Part shown: positions 22,635 through 36,182 of the stretch, piece by piece
Layout of the letters: every line of letters starts with the position of its first letter
How positions within the stretch are numbered: the first letter of the stretch is position 1
Assembly: GCA_026413225.1 (NCBI GenBank)
Contig: CM048555.1
Span: forward strand, 80,607,785-80,671,784
Direction: 5' to 3'
DNA: 64,000 nt
DNA from: Otis tarda
Taxonomy: Eukaryota > Chordata > Aves > Otidiformes > Otididae
Notes under the pieces: model-generated
What the model was told of the DNA's origin: nothing
The model's input: only the letters and a program-made list of their open reading frames with translations
Database searches by the model: none
Made by a program: the position numbers and the translations under genes

Positions 22635-24990
22635 CATTGAGAATCCCATAATTTCCTAATTTCCACTGGCAGTAGCTTGGGTTCAACCCTTTAGTGCAGA
22701 GAAATGGAAGAAGAGCTGAGCATGGGACCTTTCATCACGGTAGCTCTGCTGCTACTGAATCCATCAAAGTTGCCTATTGCCAGGAGTTGACATCTAAAAG
22801 GAAAAAAAGATGTATGTTGTTTTTCAGTGGACTTCTGTCCACTGATGGACACTGTTTCCTGATGGACATTTTTTTGTGAACATTGCAAATTATAAAAAAG
22901 GTTTCTTCATGGAGTTGAAAAATATCCTTTTAAAAGTAAAGGTTTCAGTCTCTTCTGGTAGCAATTAGGAATACAGGGTATTGGTGCCTTTGAAAATTGA
23001 GCCTCTTATTTAACTGTCTAAATACAGATTTAATTTTCCTGCTTTTGGCACCTAAGCTTGAAAATTTTCTTCTTAGAGATGAAAACAGAACATTATAGAA
23101 ATTATGTCTATGCCATTTTTTTCTGCTTTGTGAGAGAGAAAAAAAAAAAAAAAAGAAGAGGATCATTTATCAGCATTTGCGCCTCTTTTATTCTAACCAC
23201 TTTGAACCAAAATCCCTCATGGATACCAGCTCTGGGCTATTCTGGATATAGCAAAAAATGTTTTTTTTTCCTCAGAGCCAGAGTTAGCCAACCCATGGCA
23301 AGTGGGTGAGTGTTAGCAGAGCTATCTCCCTTGGGGCTCAGTCGGTAGCTGAGAAGGTAGCTTTCAGGTGGGAGGAAGAGGAGCGGAAAAGAGACTCTGT
23401 ACATTTACGGGGAAGACATAAAACCTTAGCAAAACCCTGATAGAACATCAGCTAGCACAATGTTGTACAAAATAGTCTTTCTGGGAGGTGTGCACTTCCC
23501 TAAGACCTGTTTTCCACTTCAGGTCTGGGGATGTCACTTATTCAGCACTCCTCCACCACCCTCCACGGTGACTGTGCTAGCAGCTGCTGCACTCCTTATG
23601 GCACTGACACATCAACTGTCGCAGCTCCAGCCACAGCGGTCCACACATGGCAGCGCAGCACTCAATTCAAACCCAAGTCCAGCAAGCCATCCAGTGGCAT
23701 CTCATCAGAGGCGTGCAGCAGATATAGACCAATAGATATGGTTTCCCTGTACCACATCTTGTAAAACTGTTTCTGACATCTACTTTTGCCAGCACAATTC
23801 ACTCATGCCTCAGGAGAAACCATGTGAGGTGATTCAGAAGAAAGGATGGGAGATGTAGTCCTGGCTGTAACCCAGGATTTCCACCCAGGGCAAGACAATT
23901 TGCCTCTGAAGACCTCCTTCCTCTATCCTTTTCCCAGCTCAGATCCTTTTCTCAGCTCAGATGAGCAGCTCTTTGGGGTAAGCTCTCCCTATTTTTTTCA
24001 GTGATGTGCCTAAGAAGGCTTTGATCTCAGTGGTAGTCTCTAGACACTTCCGGAATCCAATTAAGAAAGCAAATGCAAAGTGGAGGCGTGGGGTGATGCA
24101 CATCTGCATCCCCTCAGCCTCTTGCCTTTCCTCCGTCTCTTGTGCGGGATGCCTTCCCCAGGGTGCCGCACGGGGCACAGAGGTCCAGCTTTGAGGAGCA
24201 GAGGAGCGGTCCCTTGGGGGCTATTGCTGCAACCGTAGCTCCAGGGTCTCTGTGTGGTGGATCACCTTTCCAGCCAAGCTGTTGGTGAATGAAGCTGAGG
24301 GCGTAATGGGGGACGGAGATCTGCGTGTTTCAGAAATTGGAGGAGGATGTCTTTGTCAGCGTTGATGACAACAGTGAAAATAGAGCGGCCAGGGCGGCCT
24401 CTGGTAAACACATTCCCAAGGAGTGATGGGCTGCCGTGTCAGTATGTTGTATTTGGGTTTGCTCCCAAAGGCTGATTTAATGAAGAAAAATTCAGCAGGG
24501 AGAAGGGAAATGCACACATAGAGGGAAATGCCTCTGCCACGGAAGGGCTGCGAGCTCTGTGGGGAGGGATGACGGAGTGGTCCTCAGAAGAGTTTCCACA
24601 TATCTAGTTAAATAGACAGGTCCAGGTGGATGGATAAAACCACTGATGAGCTGAGCTGTGGGGGTCTGAGGTTCTTCCCACTTCACCACCCCTCCAGCCA
24701 GGTGGTCCTTGGACCTCAGACCCCTTTTTGCTATTTTTTATAGAAAGATTCGGCTTCAGGTTGGCCCTTGGCACCCTGCAAAAATGCTGACCTTGCTCTC
24801 CGCGACCATCCAGAGGAGCGAGAAAAAAACAGCTCACACACATCAGAGACACTCAGCCAGGGACAGTGAGAAGCAGGAACATCTTGGTATTTTCTGTAGT
24901 TTTGTCGTTGTTCTTTTTCCCGCTATTTCCTCCCAGAGAAGGGAAGTAAAGAGAGGAGTGAAGACAAACTGACGGACAGAGAAAAAGTGC

Positions 24991-25020
24991 AAGAGAAAAA
25001 GAAAAGAAAGAAAGAAAAGG
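24991..25020 (+). repeat. Short polypurine (GAAA)n repeat
   Basis: A thirty-base, purine-only stretch with GAAAA and GAAA units. Confidence 0.8.
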
Positions 25021-25194
25021 CATTTCCAAATCTGCCCTTTCCAATTTTTCCATACATTTATGACTTCTACCTTACCTCACCCCCAAGCCATGATTTCATG
25101 CCTTGAGGAGCATCCTTCCACCCAGCAGCTCTTTCCTGCGTGCGCTGCCTGACAAAATCTGCCCGTTTGTCCCCGGAGCCAAACCTCCCGCTTC

Positions 25195-25310
25195 CCATAC
25201 TCAGTGAATTCACTGTAATTGCCATAATCTGCTGCCTATTAAATCTGATAGCTCTGTTATCGCTGTTAATAACAACTAATTAGTGAGGCTGTCACAGGGA
25301 GTGGTTCTGT
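25195..25310. promoter_or_regulatory. Candidate conserved non-coding element
   Basis: The block reads GAATTCACTGTAATTGCCATAATCTGC, then CTATTAAATCTGATAGC and GTTAATAACAACTAATTAGTGAGG, combining homeodomain (TAATT), GATA (TGATAG) and HNF1-like half sites within about 110 bp free of repeats. Confidence 0.3.
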
Positions 25311-26910
25311 AAGGGAAGGTATTTGTCCTTAACGTCACAGAAAGGCTTTATATTAAATCAGAGGAAGGCACGTGACTTCAAGGGCATCGACACTCGATGG
25401 CTTTTTAGTCCCTAGCAGTGAAATGGAAATGCTCCGCTGGCTTGTCCCCGAGGGGCTGGCTTTGCACATTTGCCAGAACAAAAAAAAAAAAAAAGCGCTG
25501 GAAAGGAGTTACCAGAACTCCTAAATTATAGGGGGGGGAAAAATTAAACCTCAAAAATGCCAGTAGGGCAGGGAAACGGGAGCTGGGATGGACAAAGCAG
25601 CAGGGTGCAGGCAGCTCTGAGGGGATGTGGGGCAGGTGGGAGAGGATGTGATCAGAAGGTGGAATAGAAGGGGAAAGGACTATCTTTCCTTGACACCATT
25701 GGAAGTACCAGACCCTCTCCACACCTCGAGAGATTTATTGAAAGCTGACAAAGGTGGCCACTGAAGAGTGAAGGATGTTCTCGGTTTCGATGATGAAATG
25801 TGAACAATTTTCCCACAGTCATCTTTTTTCCTGGTGAAAACCTGCTCAGTAAAAACTAAAAAAATAACCCGCATTCCTCATTCCTAGTTCTGTGATTTCC
25901 TCCATGACACAAAACCTCCATAAACCAGAACGCAAACAGCTGCTTTGTCAGGAGAGGGGAGGCATTGGAAAGGAGATGATTGCTCACCCCAAGCCCTGAC
26001 GTGCCTGACTTTGCAATGGGGTTGCCTGAGAACTCATCCAAGTTTCTGGTTTTTGACAAACACACTCCCGGAGCTGCTGCAGCAGGAACAGGGATTGAGA
26101 AGATGGAGATGTTCAGAGGAAAAAGTAGCAAATAAATACAGCACTGAGCTCTTTTTTTCACATGAAAGGGCATATTTAGGGTCTGTTTCACATCACAGCT
26201 AGATGAGAAGTGAGCATCCCCTCCCACAAACCATTTTTGAACTAGAAGGCTACCAAAAAAAAACCCCTTCCACGCTCTGGTCCACGCGAATCAGGTCCGT
26301 TTGCTCCCGAGCAGAAACAACCCTCCACCATCCATCACAGCTGCTTATTGAGTGAAACCCCTGCTTGTGCACAGGAACGAAGACGACTTTAATCACTTTG
26401 TCAGTGAGTGCCTTTGCTTTCCGATATTTGACAGAAAAAAAAATCCAAATCTTTACGATCTCTCTTTAATTAAAATATCAGCAATGTTGTGAGATGATGG
26501 ATGGTCCCGCGATGACTTTGCTAAGGTGGCCTCACGCTGCTGCCAGGTTCAGGAGGTGAATGTGCTGGTTTAGTCTGTTTTACTGCTGCTGCCACTTCTG
26601 GGGTTTTCGGCATCCGGTTTCATTTGTAAGACAAAAAAAGGACTGGTCCTGAAAGCTTCCTTAATGGATGTTTGGGACCTCATAAAAGGAAATCGCTGTG
26701 TAAAAGATGCCACAAGGGACAAGCTTTTGGTTCTGTCCTTTAATCTTCCTCCTTGTCCCTTTTCTTTCACAACTGCTTCTGGCAGGTCACCTGCAGCCAA
26801 TACTCTCCCTTCCAGGTCGGAGGGGGAGCAATATCACATCCAGCCAGACACATTTTCTAATCCTCGAAGCACTGGCCTAAGTGTGCAGATACACGGGTTC
26901 ATCCCTTTGC

Positions 26911-27050
26911 TTTGCCACCTAGTGCTTAACATCCTTGGAACCATCACTTCTGCTACCACAGCCTGCCTCAGTTTCCCCATTTATAAAAAAAAAATCAGTA
27001 GAGCTTAGGAGAGGTGCCAGGGACTTAACAATTATTTGAAGATAAGAAGC
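26911..27050 (+). mobile_element. MIR-like ancient SINE remnant
   Basis: 'cctagtgcttaacatccttgg', 'gcctgcctcagtttccccat' and 'ttataaaa' followed by 'cagggacttaacaatt' follow the order of the MIR 3' half (CACTTAACC..., TGCCTCAGTTTCCTCAT, CTGTAAAATGG). Birds keep a small number of such amniote relics. Divergence is high and only the central block is convincing. Confidence 0.42.
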
Positions 27051-27486
27051 TGTTACGCGAAGCACGTTTTTGCAGGAAGAGAAACGCATACCTTGCACAA
27101 CCATCCTGTTGGTTTTGAATGCTTTTTCTTCTCAGGATTCATCAGAGATCTTCCCTCCACATGTCATTGCTGTCAGCACATGCAGATGTTTGTGAAAGAG
27201 GCGGATGTTGGCAGTCTCTGCAGATGATAAGCCAATGGACAGCAAGGCGCCTCATTACCCGGACTCTTCCTTCCTGACATACCTCCGTCTTGCCCTGACT
27301 TGTCTCAGGGGGACGTCCGGTGGTGTGTCTTCCCTGGTAAACACAGAAAACACCGCTGGAACTCAAAATAAGTGGCGGGCTGGTTGCTGGAGGAAGTCAC
27401 TGAGATGTTCCTTAGAGTCAGAGGGGAGAATCAAGTGGTTTTAGAGTGCAACTCTTCTTCTTATGTTGAAGTCCCCAACATCAGAA

Positions 27487-27966
27487 GGACATGGATCTGT
27501 TGGAGAGAGTCCAGAGGAGGCCACAAAGATGACGAGAGGGCTGGAGCAGCTCTGCTGTGAGGCCAGGCTGAGAGAGCTGGGGCTGTTCAGCCTGGAGAAG
27601 AGGACGCTCCGGGGAGACCTGGGAGCGGCCTCCCAGTGCCTAAAGGGGGCTGCAGGAAAGGTGGGGAGAGACTCTTCAGCAGGGCCTGGTGTGACAGGAC
27701 GAGGGGTGATAGCTTTAAAATACAGGGAGGTAGATTCAGGTCAGATATTAGGAAGAAATTTTTTATGCTAAGGGTGGTGGCACACTGGCCCAGGTTGCCC
27801 AGAGAGGTGGTGGATGCCCCATCCCTGGAAACATTCCAGGCCAGGTTGGCCGGGGCTCTGAGCAACCTGATGTGGTTGGAGATGTCCCTGCTCCTTGCAG
27901 GGGGGTTGGACTGGGTGGCCTTTGAAGGTCCCTTCCAACCCAAACCATTCTGTGATTCTATGATTC
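27487..27966 (+). mobile_element. CR1 LINE, 5'-truncated, best preserved copy
   Basis: It runs from 'catggatctgttggagaga' (ORF2) to the tail CATTCTGTGATTCTATGATTC at the 3' end. The plus frame includes [18 protein letters not shown] and LPREVVDAPSLETFQARLAG, the CR1 ORF2 C-terminus, and the GWRWP-type 3' UTR follows. This is the longest continuous 3' portion in the window and among the youngest by divergence. Confidence 0.95.
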
Positions 27967-30900
27967 CCCCGAGGTACGCGTCTACATCTGCTCGCATGAG
28001 CTAAGTCTTCTTAGCTCCACTGACTCTGAAGAGCAACAGCTGAGAGTAGGTACCTGCGCCACAGACATCCAACGGCTGATGAGATGAATCTCATGCTCTG
28101 GCAGCTAACCTCTACAACAAATGAATGCCACTTCTAGAGGACTGTGAGTCCACACAAGACCGCAGCAGCACATATGTTTGATGTTCAGGGTTGTTTGGCC
28201 CTGTCCTGCCAAGCAAGTCCCACTGCAAAAGTTGTTTCTGAGCTGTGACACTTGTTCTCAAAACACCAGGCAACTGCAAAAGTGAACAAGGCTGTTGCGT
28301 GTCATGCCCACACAGGACTACGGAAAAAACAGTGGCTTCAACAGGAACAGGAATTTGCAAAGCCGCGGCTCCACTAGTGCTGATTTACCACAGGCGTTTA
28401 CATGCATACAGACTCCCCCTTCCAAAACAGAGCAGACCAGATTGCTGTCTCCGTTGCCACAACGTAAACCAAGACTGGCTTGGATGGTGATGGAGTTTGC
28501 TGCCCCGAGCACGCGGGCAGATGTTCTGCCTGCAGAGTCAGCAGCCGCAGCCCGAAAGCTGCACCCCGCGTGGCAGCGGGGAAGGAAAGATTTCCCTGGG
28601 AAAAGAAATTTCTCCATCCTAATACGGCTAGATAGATGCTTTCAGTTGCAGACTACAAAGTGAACGATTTCAGGCACTGGGTTTTCATATCATAATGTGC
28701 CCTATTTTCCATCGTTGAGGCATGAATAAAGGAGTGTTGTGTCTGAGAATGCACCAAGTCTTTCAGGATGCTGGCAGAGGAAGGGTAAATCTCCAGAGCT
28801 CTCCCACCATCACTCTCCTTTCATCTAATCGTGGGGCCAGGCAATTGCTAGAAATGCCTCAGTGTCCAGCAAAGGGCTGGCCTTATTGTTGACAGAGGAG
28901 CTGGGCATGGAACGATGTGCAAGCGTGGGGAAGGAGCCGGCCAGATTCATCCTGCAGACAGGAATCTGCCTGTGGGACTGTAGCTGGGTTCACATCATGC
29001 AGAAACGCTGCGTATAAACCCATGAACAGGCTCTGCTGACATTGCACGCAGCTGCAGGAGGTGAGTGCTCGCTCCCTGGAAAGCACCAGGTGGGTTGCAC
29101 AGGGATGAGGCCAATGTGCTGCGTTTGGGCTGTTCAAGAGCTTGGTGTAAGCTCGACACAGTTACGATCCCATCCCTTCCCTGTGTTCAGGACCATCCTC
29201 ACTGGGCAAGCAAATCTCCAGGCAAGGAGATGATCCACAGGACTCATATGCTCCAGGTGCCCTGGCATTGGCCATTGTTTGCTGATACCCTTCATCTCTT
29301 GGGCCTGACCATGGAGAAATAGGCCATGGGATCCAAGCTGACCGTTTTCCTTGGGTTAGAAAAGAGCTGGAATGAATGAGCTGGAGTGATCATTTTCTTG
29401 GGTATTCTTATTTAAAGCTGAAAAGGCGGCCATAGGTTTGTCTAGGGTTGGGGGGGAAAGATGTGGGATGGTCACCAGTCTGTCAGAAAAGTGCTGACTC
29501 CAAGAAGACAATATTTCTCCTGGGCTTCTTCATCAATGCGCCTGCCCAAGGACCTCTTGGGGTTTTCCCTGGTGATAATTTCTTGCACATATTGTTGAAG
29601 AACAAATTCACACTTCCACCTCCAGTCTTTGAGCCGGGTAGTTGGGTGAGCAGGTTCTCAAGCTGGAATTCAAGATTCCTGAAACCCTGGAGGACATCAA
29701 CCCCAAATTAGTTCTTTACGAGGGATAATTATAACTTGTGAGGCCTGAAATATGTCATGCTGGCTTGTGAATGTGTCACAGAGAGCTATATGCAGCGGAG
29801 GTTTGAAGCTTGGTTGTCCTCCTGTTTGCACATGCCCATGGCCACATTTCTCCAGCGTTGGAGTGAGGAGCATTGCAACCACATCTCAATTCTAACAAAG
29901 TCTTAGGGAGACACAAAAGAGCAGGGAACCAACCTCCATTCTCATTTGGATTTAGGAGGGATCATCTTCTGCACATGAGGGCTCGCTAGGGTCAGTTCCC
30001 TGAGTTTGATTGTGCTGGTGGCTGTGACAAGGAGATGCTAAAGCAAACCAACAAGACCATCGCAGAGCAGATGACCTTCTTGTATACTTGTGCACACTAC
30101 TCTTGTCAGGCATCTTGTCCTCCCTTTTGCTAACCAGCAGTGGAAAACAATTAAAAAAAAAAAAAACCCCTACTCTGGTGCACAAGTTGGATTTGTCCTG
30201 ATTGGGTGTTCTGGTCCCTCCGATGCTTTTTGAAGGCTTTGTTGGATAGGAGGGAGGTGTTTCCAGCAGAACTCAGATCCAGGCTTCGAACTGAGTTGCA
30301 TTTCAAAGTGCTTGGATCCTGTCTTGGGTTAGGAGGAATTTGGGTCTGCTCTTGGCAGCTGTCTCCACAACTTGGAGAATTCAGAGCCAGGTATTGGCAT
30401 CGATTTCAAAGCTGTTTTTTGTGAGTCTTCAGGGCCCTCATCCGTTGATTCAGTATCTCAAATGATGTAAGTACAGCCCAGAGGCAGGTTTGAACTGAAA
30501 CTTTTGAGACTCCTTCCAAGTTTTCTAAGATATTCCAAGACTTTGACCTCACCAGCCTTTAAGGTGAATGTGGCTGGCAAATGTTTTGTTCTTTCCTGAA
30601 AACAGAGATAAAATCAAAACAGAAAAGCTTCTGTTCTTTCAAGGATAAAAAAATCAACCTTTCACTGAACCCAGTGTTTTGGTAAAAATCTTCCCGGAGT
30701 TCAGGCTTAGATGAGAAATGTGAGCATTTTCAAAGGAAGCAGACACTTCCCACACACATAAAATAAATGAAATTGTTTCATTCCCCTCAAATGACTATTA
30801 AAAATGGTGTAATTGTAAACGTTTTAACAGCTACCCCCTGGATGCAATGCCACTTTCTAACGTATTGAATCGCCTTCTAGGAGAAATCCTGTCAAACTCT

Positions 30901-33900
30901 GCTTTTCTTAAATCCTTACGCTCCAGACTTCTTCATCCTGAATCAAGTGATTGACAGATGCCATATCTACTTCCTTTTGCACTTAGGAAGCTGACAGCAT
31001 CACACACGGTGATTGTTCCCTTTGACCCTTCATACTTTCTGCAAAGCCAAAGCCCAGATACTTGCTCCTTTGCTGGCTTCCCCTCTGAATATTGGGCCAA
31101 AACCTTCTGCCGTGGAGGATGACCCCTCCTGGAGAACGACTTGTTACCACTTCAGAGAGTGCTTTCCAGTTTAGTAAGCGGGAATCTTCCGTTTCATTAA
31201 CCAGGAAGTTTTTTGTGTTTGCGGTTTTTTTAAGCATCACAGCATCCTAGATATTAGTGTGCGCTCTCCAATTAATGTTTCCAATAACCACTCCAATAGT
31301 GAGGAAAAGCATTCTTTTAAAGGCTTGTATTCTCCCTCATCTTCTCTTGCATCCTTTAAAATTAGGTGCTATTATGACTTTCCTCCAGGGAAGCATTTGA
31401 GGCTATTCTTTGCTTCCAATCACAATTACAATCTATCCCCTTGTAGTTCATCTCTCCCTTGGGCTGGAGGATGGGAGCGCAGAAGCACAGCTTCCTACCG
31501 CAGAGTTTCATCAGCCATGATCATTTTTTACCTGCTCCAGGAAGCTGAATGGAAGCAGAGAAGGATAGCAGCAGGACATCTGCAGAGTTAGTTTTCCTCC
31601 CTGTTACTCCTAAAGATCCTTCTGCAGTTCAAACGGAAAGGTGCTCTGTTCTCCCCCTGGTCCTCACGTGGCACCACTTATCAAAGAGTCTGATTCTCCG
31701 GCGCTGTACTCTGAACTAATTGTGGTTTTCTCCAAAATCCGTGGTTCTCGTGACAAGGGTTTTCCTTCTGCTCAGTTCTGCCATTGGTTTTTCCAGTCTT
31801 GTCAAGATGCATGCTCAGATGGAAAAGCCAGGAGATACCTCTGCGTTCCCTTAGTCCAGTGTCCTGTATAATCCAGCTGCTCAATCCAGCACTTCCCAGA
31901 CACAACCCATAATGCCTGGCAAGACTAAACCATGTCGTCTGTAGGTTTGGGTTTTCCTTCTGAAATGGGAAAGCCCTGGGTCAGTGGTGAGGACAACTCC
32001 CTTCTGTGAGATGATTTATGATTTCCACATGTTCCAGGGCACCATTTCCTACGGATCCTGCTTGGAGCTGTGAGTCAACGTGTGTTTTCCAAGCTTTGTT
32101 CCATGAAAGAAGTGTCTGGTTCCCCATGGAATCAGGTCATCTCTCAGGGTCATCTGATATTGCTGCCTAAGAAGATACTAAAACTTCCTGTTTATTGTTG
32201 CTTTTTTTTTAACCATGCTGAGGAATATGGGAAGATCTCTTTCTCTTATACTCTCTTTTATCTAGAAAATGGTAAATCCACCTAAACTTTCCTAAGAAGC
32301 CAAAGCTTGCAATTTTCAGAGCGCTGTTGGCACACGCAGCTTTGCCAGTCCTGTTCCACCACAGAAACCAGCGTTTTTCTCAGGGCTATCGTAGAATCAT
32401 CATGGTTGGAAAAGACCTCTAAGATCACCAAGTCCAACCATCAACCCAACACAACCATGCCTACTAGACCATGTCACATTTGCAGGGTCAGCCCACAGCT
32501 GTGTCAAGAGACACCTATGCCATGTTCAAGAGTTCCTGCAATTCAAGAGAAGAGTCCAGCGAAGCTCTGGATGCACCTCATCTCAAAGCCACCCTTTCTG
32601 TCTCTTTGAAGAGGTGCAGATATAATAACGGGAGCCCTGTGAATCTCCAAGCCAGGTCCTCTTGCAAATACACCCACCAATGTCTGTGTGGGGTTTTGTG
32701 TGACCTTCCCCCACCATCACCTTCATCCAATTTCCAGAGCTTGGAGGGGCATCTCAGATGTACTGAGTCCCCTCAGCCACACTGATCCCCTTGTCTTGCT
32801 CCACGGGGGACAGGGTGGAGGCAGGCTCCATCACCTCTGCAAACCTGGCTTTATCCTCACCGCAGGCTCCATCCTCCCCTTACATAACCCTGAAAAGGGA
32901 GGACTCCCTACCTTGTGGTGGTGCTGAAGGAAGAGGATGTGCTACAGCAAACAAGTTATTTGTCCTGAAACTTTAGCAGCACCGGCTGACCCCGGATGAC
33001 TCCCTCCTCCTATTTATCTGCATTTTATGCTGCCTGACCATCCATCTCCCTCCCTTCATTCCCAGGGAACAATAAATCAGGATTCAGTGTTGTCTTTATA
33101 ATGAGAACCCCAGGCCTTGCTTCTCAGCTGGCGCAAATGAATCCACCATCTCCACTGGAGCCAATATGCACTTGGGGTGAGCACCAGCTTCCCCCCAGTC
33201 CGTTTTGGTCCTCTCAGCAACGCTGTAAAATAAAATGCACATGTAAAAAGATGTCTTTCTTTTTCTCCTTTTCCCCGACAGACATTACAGAACAGCAATT
33301 TCCCCCAAGTGTTCTCTAGAAGCAGCATATAGTATGGCTTGATTAGTTTACAAGCTGTGGTTTTGTTTTTTTTTATTGTGGTGCAGCTGCCCAGAAATCA
33401 GACTGAGAGCAAGGGTGGGATACTTCTCAGCTCACAGCCTCATTGCAAAGATCTCCTGGCTGTTTAGTTGGTCTTTGCCTCCAAAGATCATCTTCTTCTG
33501 TGCTTTCCCTCTGGGGCTACAGAAGCAATGGTTTGCTAAAATGGTATTTCTTGGTTTGTTTGTTCAGTATTTTCCTTTTCTGTTTTTCTTTTTATATGTA
33601 TAAAAATGGTATATGTAGAGAGGGAGAGGTGTGGAGCATAGATTCAATGCTGAGTTGACAGGACACAGAACAGAGTCCTCTCTCAGGAGAACACAAATGT
33701 GTCAGGAAAAGAAATCCCAGATTGTTTGAATTTCAGTGCTAACAGCCTCAACATATGTCTGAGTCTTCGAGGGAGATTTACAGAGGAGATTTGCACTGGG
33801 GTGGCTGGAAATCTTCTGTTTCCACCTTCCCACTTCCGCCACTGAGAGCCACCAGCTCCCCGTTTGTGTGACCGGAAAGCATTTACAACATCGTGTCTCA

Positions 33901-36060
33901 CCGGCAGCATGCCAGATCCTGCTTTGGATCTGGTCCACCTCTAGAAAATCACTACAAAAAATCACATCTGGTGTCAGCAAGACATCTTGGACATCCTCAA
34001 ACTCCTTGGGTCCTGATGATAGACTAAGTGAGGACCTGTGGAGCTCAGCGCTGAAGGCTGTCCAGTGCTGTGATACACAGAGCAAGGATGAAGAAAAATC
34101 CAGGGCCAGAAAAGCCAATACAGCCTTGTCCTTTGGGGAGGATCCTAAAACATATCCTAAGTGCCTGAAAACTAGGCTGGGTTGTGTTGTTGAACTGTAC
34201 GAGCAGGGACGTACAGAGGCTCGAGGTCATTAGATGCGAACGCCTTTCCTCAGTCCACGACACTCCTCTGCAAATAAATCCCTGTGTCTGAGAACAAAAC
34301 CCACTTTCTCTCTTTGTTTACAACTGTGAAGACCAAGACCCTTGTCCATGGGCATTTTTCAGTCTCTTTCTCACAGCTAACTGTTTTTTTTTCCTACCTT
34401 TGAGTATATTTAAGGTCTCTGGCCTGCTGTGGATTCTCTGGTGTCTAATGGAGGTGTTTCCTCCATCCCTTCTGAGCTTATGGGTCTCTCTCCCCTATCT
34501 TGTTACTCTTCCCAGACTTCATTATCTCCGAGTACTCTCCCTCTGCTTTGAAACTGGTTGAAACTGATAAATGAGTTCAGGAGTCGTTGGGAGGATGACA
34601 GGGAGGAGGAGGAAAGGAAATACCTAGAAACAGATGGAAATAACCCCAGTTCTTTAATAAAAAGGCTGTAGGTATATCTGGCTGCTGCAGTCCGGAGTGG
34701 GTAGCATGGGGGCACTGCAAATCACAGGAAATCCATAAGGAAGAGGACCCACGTTTACAATTGACATGAGACAAGAATTGAGGCATTTGGGCTGCTTTTT
34801 TTTGGTAGCAATTTTTGGACGCTGTCTGCCCACCGGATTTTGGGCCAGACCCTGCAGGTCGTACTGCAGGTCTTAGCAGGAAGCATCAACAAGTCAGCCT
34901 GCTCCTGTGAGCATATTTAAATAGAGACCGCAAGTCCTGGGAGGCACTGGGCACTGTGTTAGCACAAGACACTCCGAGGGAGCAAATTCTGTTCCTTTTC
35001 CATGCTCACTGCCTCATTCACAGGGGACAAAAACAGGAGATTGGATGAAGTGCTGAGGGCAGAGGTGCTCTCCTCAGGGAGATAATGCAAGCTGAGCTCT
35101 TCCCTCCCCTCATGCGGCTTCTGCTGCAGGAAGAGAACGAGCTAGTAGTGATATGGCACATGTCACACTCGTCAAAGTGACCCCAAGGGTCCCTGCCCAT
35201 TGCCTTACCCTTTCCATGTCCAGCACCTTGCTGTCTCCAGCCCTACCCATCTTCTAAGGGCTGACGTGCTTCCAGCAGAGTGGAGGACTGCCAACATGCA
35301 GGAAGCTGGTGAGAAGCTCAGAAAGCTTTTCTTCTTTTCTGGTTTTGTTTGTTGGTTTGTTTTTTTTTTCTCAAATCTTTATATTTCAATTACTATCTAT
35401 AAGCACAGGCTATTTTTCATCAGGAGAAAGTACCCCACCCACGCTGCCAAGAGATACAGCATGGTTCAGAGCAAGGTTCAGAGCTCAGGAATCATTCTTT
35501 TTCAGGTTCCTGGTTTTACTGGAAAATCAATAAAAACCAACTGATGTAAGTCAAACCCAGCTATTTCCCGTCTCATTTTCAGAGAAATGAAAAAAAAAAA
35601 GCTGAAAAAACCCTACAATTTAGGGTCAACCCAAAATATTTCCCTTGACCACCTAATTAAATTTTTTGCTTCATTTCTAAGTTATTAAAAATAAACAGGG
35701 CCACTCTGAGAGAAATTCCACTTTGAAATGACAAATAGAAGCTGAAAGGTTTTGCTTTGAAATTGCTCTGGTGTTAGTGATGTGAAACATGAGACAGGTT
35801 GAAAAGAAACATTTTGACATTTCCCTTCCATCATCCCCATACTTTCATTTTCAGCTGAAGCCACCAGCTATACTCAACTCGTATTCACAAGTAACTCACT
35901 TCGCCTAACCCTCCACTTTTAATTGAGTTAATTCTTTGTGAAAAATGACTCACTGCACTCTACGCAACATTTGGTCCAAACCAGTCAACAACTTTCAATC
36001 TCTGCTTTCTTCCTTTGTAGTTTGCTAGTCATCCGGCAATGGTGAAGACAGTTATGGCTT
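27967..36060. other. Intergenic sequence
   Basis: Apart from a short CR1 fragment at 32391-32475 and ordinary homopolymers (for example near 30150 and 32205), nothing is recognised. Frames of up to 138 codons (33702-34118, minus) have no domain and overlap equally long frames on the other strand. Confidence 0.5.
32391..32475 (-). mobile_element. Short CR1 LINE 3' fragment
   Basis: GTAGAATCATCATGGTTGGA, AAAGACCTCTAAGATCACCA and AGTCCAACCATCAACCC form the reversed CR1 3' end. Only about 85 bp is retained. Confidence 0.85.
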
Positions 36061-36182
36061 CATGGAATCACAGAATGGTTTGGGTTGGAAGGGACCTTTG
36101 GAGGCCACCCAGTCCAACCCCCCTGCAAGGAGCAGGGACATCTCCAACCACATCAGGTTGCTCAAAGCCCCATCCACCCTGG
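36061..36182 (-). mobile_element. Short CR1 LINE 3' fragment
   Basis: CATGGAATCACAGAATGGTT, then GGTTGGAAGGGACCTTTGGA and the CAAGGAGCAGGGACATCTCC block. The minus frame reads GALSNLMWLEMSLLLAGGLD, nearly the same as the copy at 27487-27966, so both belong to one subfamily. Confidence 0.92.

Larger units (their letters stand above)
19701..27486. other. Intergenic sequence
   Basis: It contains one rearranged CR1 copy, a MIR-like relic, a GAAA repeat and two candidate conserved blocks. 27060-27486 and the remainder show nothing recognisable; no supported coding exon. Confidence 0.55.

Noticed and set aside
27463-28004. Frames of 102 and 122 codons on plus and 136 on minus
   Set aside because: These are CR1 ORF2 C-terminal remnants and their antisense shadows, not host genes.
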